Positions 58,991 to 64,000 of a stretch of 64,000 nt of DNA are shown here, piece by piece (the first letter of the stretch is position 1; each line of letters starts with the position of its first letter). The position numbers and the translations under genes were made by a program. The DNA lies in the NCBI GenBank assembly GCA_037178625.1, contig CM074131.1:2294001-2358000 (forward strand), given 5' to 3'. Under the pieces are notes generated by a model, which was not told the origin of the DNA, made no database searches, and saw only the letters and a list, made by a program, of their open reading frames with translations. Source of the stretch: Skeletonema tropicum (taxonomy: Eukaryota; Bacillariophyta; Thalassiosirophyceae; Thalassiosirales; Thalassiosiraceae).

Positions 58991-61111
58991 CTATTTCTTG
59001 TTCTTTGCAAACTTCTTGGCATGTTTTGCACGCTCTTTTTCCAACTTCTTCTTGGCACTCTTCGTCAACTCAGTCCCATCGGCCAGGTGTGTAGGAAGAC
59101 CAGTGTCATCAAATTTGCTGTACTTATCCTTGTAATCTGGTCCCAATTTGAATAAATCTTTCGGGTCAATTGTCATCATGATGTCACGTGCAGCGGCTAT
59201 AGCGCGTTGCTGTTCTACCCTCTTGCGATTCTGTTCCTCTTCATGAGTGCTGACTTTCTTCACTAGCTTGTCCTCCTTCAAGCTACAGTGCGATTGAAAA
59301 CAAGCTTTCCTTCCCTCGTAGAAGAATCAAAGGTAGTATCAATGTCGACAACGAAATATCCCAATCGTTCAAATTGAAGGGCCTGGTTAGACTTCCACTC
59401 ATCGACATCCTTCTTGTCGACAAGTTCCAACACGCTTGGATCAACGATGGCATTGGAATGAATTACCTCACTTTCTGGGTTGAGTTCCTCTTCCCATCGA
59501 TCAGATGGCTCAGGCTGAGTAAACAAGTGGTCGTAGACACGAACTTCACACTTGATACCGTCGGATGGAACCCAATGTTATGTAAGATTTGGGCTTGGGT
59601 CGACCCTCACTTGAATCCAGGTGGCATTTCAGCAACTTAATCTTATCCCCATCCTTCACAATTTCGTCACAAACGAGGTTGCCACCATGGTATTTCACTC
59701 CAACTGGTTTGTTGGGAGTCAATCGGTAGAAATTAGGATCATCTTCCGTCTTGAAATCCTCGGAGTCGATGTAGATTGTTCCCGTCAACGTAACATTGTG
59801 TGAGCCAAGAGATGCATCGGTGGGTGAATTTTGTACCTTCAAATGTCATGCCATTTTCGCCAGCCTTGGCAGCCTCCTCATCGAAATTTGTAATCTACCA
59901 CCTTGATCGGTTCCAAAGCTGCCATGGCACGTCGCGTGGTATCTGCCAAGGTCAAGCCGAGCAACGTGAAAGAGTTTGGCCATCTGAACAACCTTTGCCG
60001 ATCGAGTGGCACCCACCTCGTTACAAAAGTTGTTGATAATCTGCTTGTTGTATCCTCTACGACGCAGTCCACTAATTGTTGGCATACGTGGATCATTCCA
60101 CCCGCGCACATACTTTGCATTAACAAGCTTCAATAATCTTCTTTTACTGAGGACTGTGTACTCCACATTCAGACGTGACATTTCATACACCTTTGGGCGG
60201 TACATGTCCAAAGCCCAAAGAATCCAAAAGTATGGCTCCCTTCTTGTCTCAAACTCCAATGTACAGATTGAATAATCAATGTGTTCCAGTGAATCACAAA
60301 TTCCATGAGTGAAATCGTAGTTGGGGTAGATGCACCACCCCTTTCCTGCATGTGGGTGAGGCGTATACCGAATGCGGTAGGCAACCAAATCGTACATGTT
60401 GGGGTTCGGACTATCAAAGTCCATCTTCAATCTCAAAGTCAATGTACCCTCATCATGCAGGCCCAGCTTCATTTCTTCAAAGAGTTTCAAGTTCCTCTCC
60501 ACGGAAGTATCGCGATTTCTACCAGGCAATATGTCCGCACTTGGAATGGGGGCCTCAACATCAGGATCGACACCTACAGCTCTAGCTGAACACCTCTTCT
60601 TGGCCAATTCACGTTGTGCCTCCATCTCAGCCTTGGTCATGTCGCAAACATAGGCAAGACCCTTCTTAATCAACTTCACGGCCAGCTCGTACAATGTCTG
60701 AAAATTATCCGACGAGTAAGTTGTCCTCTCGGGCTGCCATCCCATCCACTCCAAATCCCTCTTCATAGAATCAATGTACTCTGGACTCTCGGCATCAGGA
60801 TTGGTATCATCATATCGAAAGATAGTCCTACGATTCTCCATTGGCACGCCCAACTTTTCAAACGAGAGGGCAAAGTTCATGTTCATGCTCTGCGCATGGC
60901 CGAAGTGGAGGTAGCCATTTGGCTCGGGAGGGAAACGGGTGCGGATGATGTTGCTATTGATGGTGGCGTGTTCGGCTGCTAGCTCCGGAGAGTTTATGGC
61001 CCATTCGAGCTCGCGACCCTCCAGGGCTCCAGCTGTGGTGGCTACTGTTTCTGGGGCTTCGGTGCTCATTGTTGCTACGGTAAGAGTGCCAATGCCGATA
61101 GGAACTATCAA
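58991..61111 (-). CDS. glutaminyl-tRNA synthetase, frame broken in the C-terminal third
   Basis: A class I eukaryotic GlnRS. The intact part runs from ATG 61111 to about 59955. It has PPEPNGYLHFGHAQS (HIGH box), FRYDDTNPDAE, the GlnRS-type region around CIYPNYDFTHGICDSLEHIDYS, and VLSKRRLL (KMSKS-like). The anticodon-binding beta-barrels follow in pieces: DTTRRAMAALEPIKVV, GTIYIDSEDF, PVGVKYHGG, RVYDHLFTQPEPS and FERLGYFVVDIDT, then a Lys-rich tail ending at 58991. Joining them needs base skips near 59950, 59885, 59838 and 59575 (one extra base each) and one missing base near 59282. No introns explain them. The rest is so well conserved that sequencing error is likelier than a dead copy of an essential gene. 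A nuclear gene of this kind serves the cytosol. Confidence 0.9.
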
Positions 61112-61245
61112 AGGGAGAGTTTGTGTTCATTGTTCATTGAGCAAAGCAGCAGGCAGGAGAGAAAAAGAAGAATAGCGACGGCCAGGTTCGAGGTTGCATT
61201 GAGATGGGTATCTCTCTCAGGTCTCATGTCTCAGCTCACGTCGCA
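61112..61245. other. short region upstream of GlnRS, left flank of the palindromic element
   Basis: Probable GlnRS promoter. Nothing else recognised. Confidence 0.4.
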
Positions 61246-61649
61246 GATCTGTTACAATACATACATCGAATCCTTGGATTTCCGAATCCTCTAGGATTCC
61301 TGCTCCGAATCCTAGGATTCGATAAAACATGCCGTCCGAATCCTAGGATTCTGGCAAGGGCTAAGGGATGCCCCTCCTTATCTACTGCTGCATGGCAGCG
61401 ATATCGTATCATGGTCGGTCGAGGTGTCTTCATCTTCGCCCATCAATCCAAGGATTCGATGGATCAGAACCGGCGAATCCTAGGATTCGGAGCAGGAATC
61501 CTAGGATTCGGAGGCAGGAATCCTAGGATTCGGACAATCCAAGGATTCGATGTGCAGCCCCCTCACGAATCCTAGGATTCCGAAATCCAAGGATTCGCCG
61601 GTATCGAATCCTAGGATTTTCAGAATCCTAGGATTCGATGTAACAGATC
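61246..61649. mobile_element. palindrome-rich foldback element with terminal inverted repeats
   Basis: GATCTGTTACA (61246-61256) and its exact inverse TGTAACAGATC (61639-61649) bound 404 bp. Inside, the perfect palindrome GAATCCTAGGATTC occurs at 61307, 61338, 61475, 61496, 61518, 61567 and 61623, with a one-mismatch copy at 61606. There are also several AATCCAAGGATTCG half-variants, some in inverted orientation, so large parts can fold on themselves. No coding capacity. It sits just upstream of the GlnRS start. It could be a non-autonomous foldback transposon or a clustered binding-site array. Confidence 0.6.
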
Positions 61650-62012
61650 GGATCGCAGGCTCTTGTTGTTGCTGATGATAAGTAGATAGAGAAGAAGAAG
61701 ATCGGATTGGAATGGATGGAAATACTTTGTTGTTCAAAGTTCAAATCATAGAGAGATGGTATAAATCACTTTCAAATCATGAACAACTTGTTTGTGCATT
61801 ACATGTTCGATGTGTTGAATACATCACCGAGAAGGAGTGAAGCGAAATGATATGAAACCAACAATTGCCAAACAAGTTGTGTAGTATTCATTAAAATAAC
61901 CGGGTCACCTATCGTTTACAATACAACTTAAGCTACAAATGAATTAGATGTGAATTGTAAAAGTTTTGAGTAGACTTTTTCAAGTACAGAACCTTGCCTC
62001 GCAGTCTTCAGT
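61650..62012. other. 3' flank of the cysteine-rich gene copy 1
   Basis: No gene. The stretch around 61780-61990 resembles 63180-63300 (both include AACTTGTTTG(T/C)GCATTA and CTTGCCTCGCA), so the tandem duplication includes the 3' flank. Confidence 0.5.
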
Positions 62013-62960
62013 CTACGGAGGATAAATATTGGCACAGACCATCTCATCTTCTCCATAGGCTCCACTTGGTTCCCAAATGCCATTGCCAATGTAAACGACC
62101 TTCATGCAACTGATCGACATGTCTTCTACTCCGAGCTTACGGACGTCGTCTGGCAGCAACACTTCAACTGTGGGTGTGTCATAATTAGAAAGTAACCAAC
62201 CTTCGCTGGTAATCTTTTCCACTGTCCATGGCATATCAGGCTCTAGTTTTTTACCAACGTTTGGCTCAGCTGAGTTAGTCGTATTAACTCTCTTGTTGCT
62301 AGCCTTCCCTTCCAATAGCTTACGCCAGTAGTCATTTGCCAACAATTCGTTCAACTTTTGTTGCATGGTATCAGGCTCAAAAGTGAGGCCAGGACGTATT
62401 GCACTGATAATTCGCTCAGCTTGTTCACCATCAGTAAGATATCCTTTCGCAACAAGGAAAGAAACAAGTTCAATCATACATTTCACTGCGAACTTTCTTT
62501 CCTCCTGACCCATCATACATTTTCGAACGATGAAGTAGGTACAAAACTCTTCAATTTCGCCAATCAAAGTTTTGGCACCATGCGTCGTGCTGTACGCAGT
62601 ACGAATCACTGACCTTTCTCCGTGTGGGAGTTCCCAATACTTGCACTCTGAGCAATCCCAACATCTGCCGAAGTGTTGACAGAAAAGACGAATCATATCG
62701 GTGCGGTCGTCATTCGCAAAATCACCCTCGAATAGGAACGCAATCAAAATATCCTCGGCTGATGGTCCATCGGGATCTGCTTTGCATCGGCCCCGCAATT
62801 CGTGTAGGCATGGACCGCTGAGCTGCGGTCGATGTGGGTGACAGTTTGAACAGATGTAGAAGTTGTCACGCGTCTCCCCTCCAAAGTACGACATCGTCCT
62901 CGTATGCCGCTTCCCGAAGCACTCACTTGCCTCGTATTCATCCTTAGTGAGTTCCACCAT
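62013..62960 (-). CDS. unknown cysteine-rich protein, tandem copy 1
   Basis: A single-exon ORF of 315 residues. I do not recognise the family. The N-terminal third has spaced cysteines that could bind zinc (YICSNCHPHR, GPCLHELRGRC, then CQHFGRCWDCSECKYW near residues 92-107). The middle is helical (EEFCTYFIVRKC, CMIELVSFLVAKGYLTDGEQAERIISAI). A Lys/Asn linker leads to a compact C-terminal part (PWTVEKITSEGWLLSNYD, VEVLLPDDVRKLGVEDMSIS, GIWEPSGAYGEDE). A neighbouring copy with nine differences in the last 105 residues shows recent duplication and conserved coding frame. Confidence 0.65.
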   Translation of the reverse strand: MVELTKDEYEASECFGKRHTRTMSYFGGETRDNFYICSNCHPHRPQLSGPCLHELRGRCKADPDGPSAEDILIAFLFEGDFANDDRTDMIRLFCQHFGRCWDCSECKYWELPHGERSVIRTAYSTTHGAKTLIGEIEEFCTYFIVRKCMMGQEERKFAVKCMIELVSFLVAKGYLTDGEQAERIISAIRPGLTFEPDTMQQKLNELLANDYWRKLLEGKASNKRVNTTNSAEPNVGKKLEPDMPWTVEKITSEGWLLSNYDTPTVEVLLPDDVRKLGVEDMSISCMKVVYIGNGIWEPSGAYGEDEMVCANIYPP

Positions 62961-63321
62961 TATTTATTGGCTAAGCCTCTACAGTTGTGTCAGTGAATTC
63001 TTGTGGTTCGGTGTGGGGTAAGTAGCGTGCCATGCATTGCTCATGATGTCGTCATTTTTTTTGGATTTTTGATGTCAGTCCCATCTAAAGCTACTCCCAG
63101 TTGGTGCACTGTCTTCGGTGACTGATGGAGAACGAAAGCAGAGACGAAGATCACAGTGAATGTTGAATAGAGATATGTAATACTTTGTTGTTTACTGAGC
63201 AAGCTGAATGACAACTTTGTTGTTAAAATAACTTGTTTGCGCATTATACACATGTTGTATAGATCACTGAGAGCGAAGTGAGTGTATTCAAAGTACTGAA
63301 CCTTGCCTCGCAATCTACAGT
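62961..63321. other. spacer between the two cysteine-rich copies
   Basis: It contains the promoter of copy 1 and the 3' flank of copy 2. No gene seen. Confidence 0.45.
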
Positions 63322-64000
63322 CTACGGCGGATAAATATTGGCACAGACACTCTCATCATTTCCATAGGCTCCACTTGGTTCCCAAATGCCACTGCCAATG
63401 TAAACGACCTTCATGCAACTGATCGACATGTCTTCTACTCCGAGCTTACGGACGTCGTCTGGCAGCAACACTTCAACTGTGGGTGCGTCATAATTAGAAA
63501 GTAACCAACCTTTGCTGGTAATCTTTTCCACTGTCCATGGCATCTCAGGCTCTAGTTTTTTACCAACACTTGGCTCATCTGAGTTAGTCGTCTTAACTCT
63601 CTTGTTGCTAGCCTTTCCTTCCAACAGCTTACGCCAGTAGTCATTTGCCCACAATTCATCCAACTTTTGCTTTATGGTATCAGACTCCAAAGTGAAGCCA
63701 GGGCTGATTGCACTGATGATTCGCTCAGCTTTCTCACCATCAGTAAGATATCCTTTTGCAACAAGGAAAGAAACAAGCTCCATCATGCATAGTACGGTGA
63801 CCTTACGTTCCTCCTGATCCTGCCCACACTTTCGAACGATGAAGTAGGTACAAAACTCTACAATTTCACTAATCAAAGTTTTGACACCATGCGTCGTGCT
63901 GTACGCAGTACGAGTAATCGAGGGTTCTTCTCCGGAATATGGGAGTTCAAAATACTCACACCCTACGCAGTCCCAACATCTGCCAAAGTGCATACAAAAA
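63322..64000 (-). CDS. unknown cysteine-rich protein, tandem copy 2 (5' end outside the window)
   Basis: The same protein family as 62013-62960, cut by the window edge at about the CWDC-x-CEY motif. The frame is intact to the same C-terminus (VCANIYPP). Differences from copy 1 are mostly conservative or in the Lys/Asn linker and around the helical middle (KCGQDQEERKVTVLCMM). This fits two expressed genes rather than a gene and a dead copy. Confidence 0.65.
   Translation of the reverse strand, partial: FCMHFGRCWDCVGCEYFELPYSGEEPSITRTAYSTTHGVKTLISEIVEFCTYFIVRKCGQDQEERKVTVLCMMELVSFLVAKGYLTDGEKAERIISAISPGFTLESDTIKQKLDELWANDYWRKLLEGKASNKRVKTTNSDEPSVGKKLEPEMPWTVEKITSKGWLLSNYDAPTVEVLLPDDVRKLGVEDMSISCMKVVYIGSGIWEPSGAYGNDESVCANIYPP

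Noticed and set aside
14801..61111. genome-wide programmed +1 frameshifting, as in Euplotes
   Set aside because: The break sites share no slippery codon or stop context, one or two need the opposite shift, and many long genes in the same window are unbroken.
61300..61640. CRISPR-like array of short repeats
   Set aside because: Spacing is irregular, the units are perfect palindromes, there are no uniform spacers or cas genes, and the context is eukaryotic.

Overview
The window looks like nuclear DNA of a centric diatom, probably of the Thalassiosirales type. Genes are dense, alternate between strands and carry few, short introns, mostly about 64-145 nt with GT(A/G)AG donors. Four proteins start with a signal peptide followed by an A-F residue pair at the predicted cleavage site. 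This is the bipartite presequence that diatoms use to import proteins into their secondary plastid. DRC7-like and dynactin-like genes fit a lineage with flagellated sperm. The species assignment is inference; nothing in the sequence names it.

Layout. 0.7-3.1 kb: plastid acyl-CoA/acyl-ACP synthetase (+). 3.2-4.8 kb: dynactin p24-like gene (-) and MED22-like gene (+), divergent. 5-6.7 kb: PP2C phosphatase (-). 7.1-14.3 kb: a large HIR3/CABIN1-like histone-chaperone subunit (-). 14.8-15.5 kb: TadA-type tRNA adenosine deaminase (+, frame broken). 15.7-16.9 kb: ERCC1 (-, frame broken). 18.1-26.2 kb: a 2,510-residue chromatin protein (+) combining FYRN, DDT, MBD-like, bromodomain-like, PHD, WHIM-type and chromo-barrel-like regions. 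26.3-28.4 kb: class 3 lipase (-, frame broken). 28.9-30.8 kb: membrane-anchored thioredoxin reductase fused to glutaredoxin (+). 30.8-32.3 kb: DRC7-like transglutaminase-fold protein (-). 32.7-33.6 kb: small unknown gene (+).

33.9-37.2 kb is a satellite of about 18 monomers of 184 bp. Its central part is organised as a four-monomer higher-order repeat of about 737 bp. 37.8-44.5 kb returns to genes: TTC4/Cns1 co-chaperone (+), a plastid protein (-), an unknown broken gene (+), RPL23A (+) and a bHLH-PAS factor (-). 45.3-47.8 kb: a plastid GET3/ArsA-type ATPase with two ATPase domains (-). 47.8-51.8 kb is gene-poor and holds a satellite relic, a small inverted-repeat element, hairpin repeats, and a second copy of a repeat that also borders the satellite. 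51.9-57.3 kb: adenine-methyltransferase-like protein (+) and WASHC4/SWIP (-). 57.8-61.1 kb: plastid Mpv17/PMP22-like protein (-) and glutaminyl-tRNA synthetase (-, frame broken). 61.25-61.65 kb is a compact palindrome-rich element with terminal inverted repeats. 62-64 kb: two tandem copies of an unknown cysteine-rich gene (-), the second cut by the window edge.

Several conserved genes (TadA, ERCC1, lipase, GlnRS, the gene at 40.7 kb, the WASHC4 5' end) carry single-base frame breaks, mostly one extra base, often in short homopolymers. Others, such as the 7.5-kb chromatin-protein coding region, are intact. Uneven sequence polishing is the simplest explanation; pseudogene decay is the alternative. 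Functional themes that can be read are chromatin (HIR3/CABIN1-like, multi-reader protein), plastid biogenesis and lipid metabolism, and dynein/flagellum-related functions. There is no operon logic in this eukaryotic segment.
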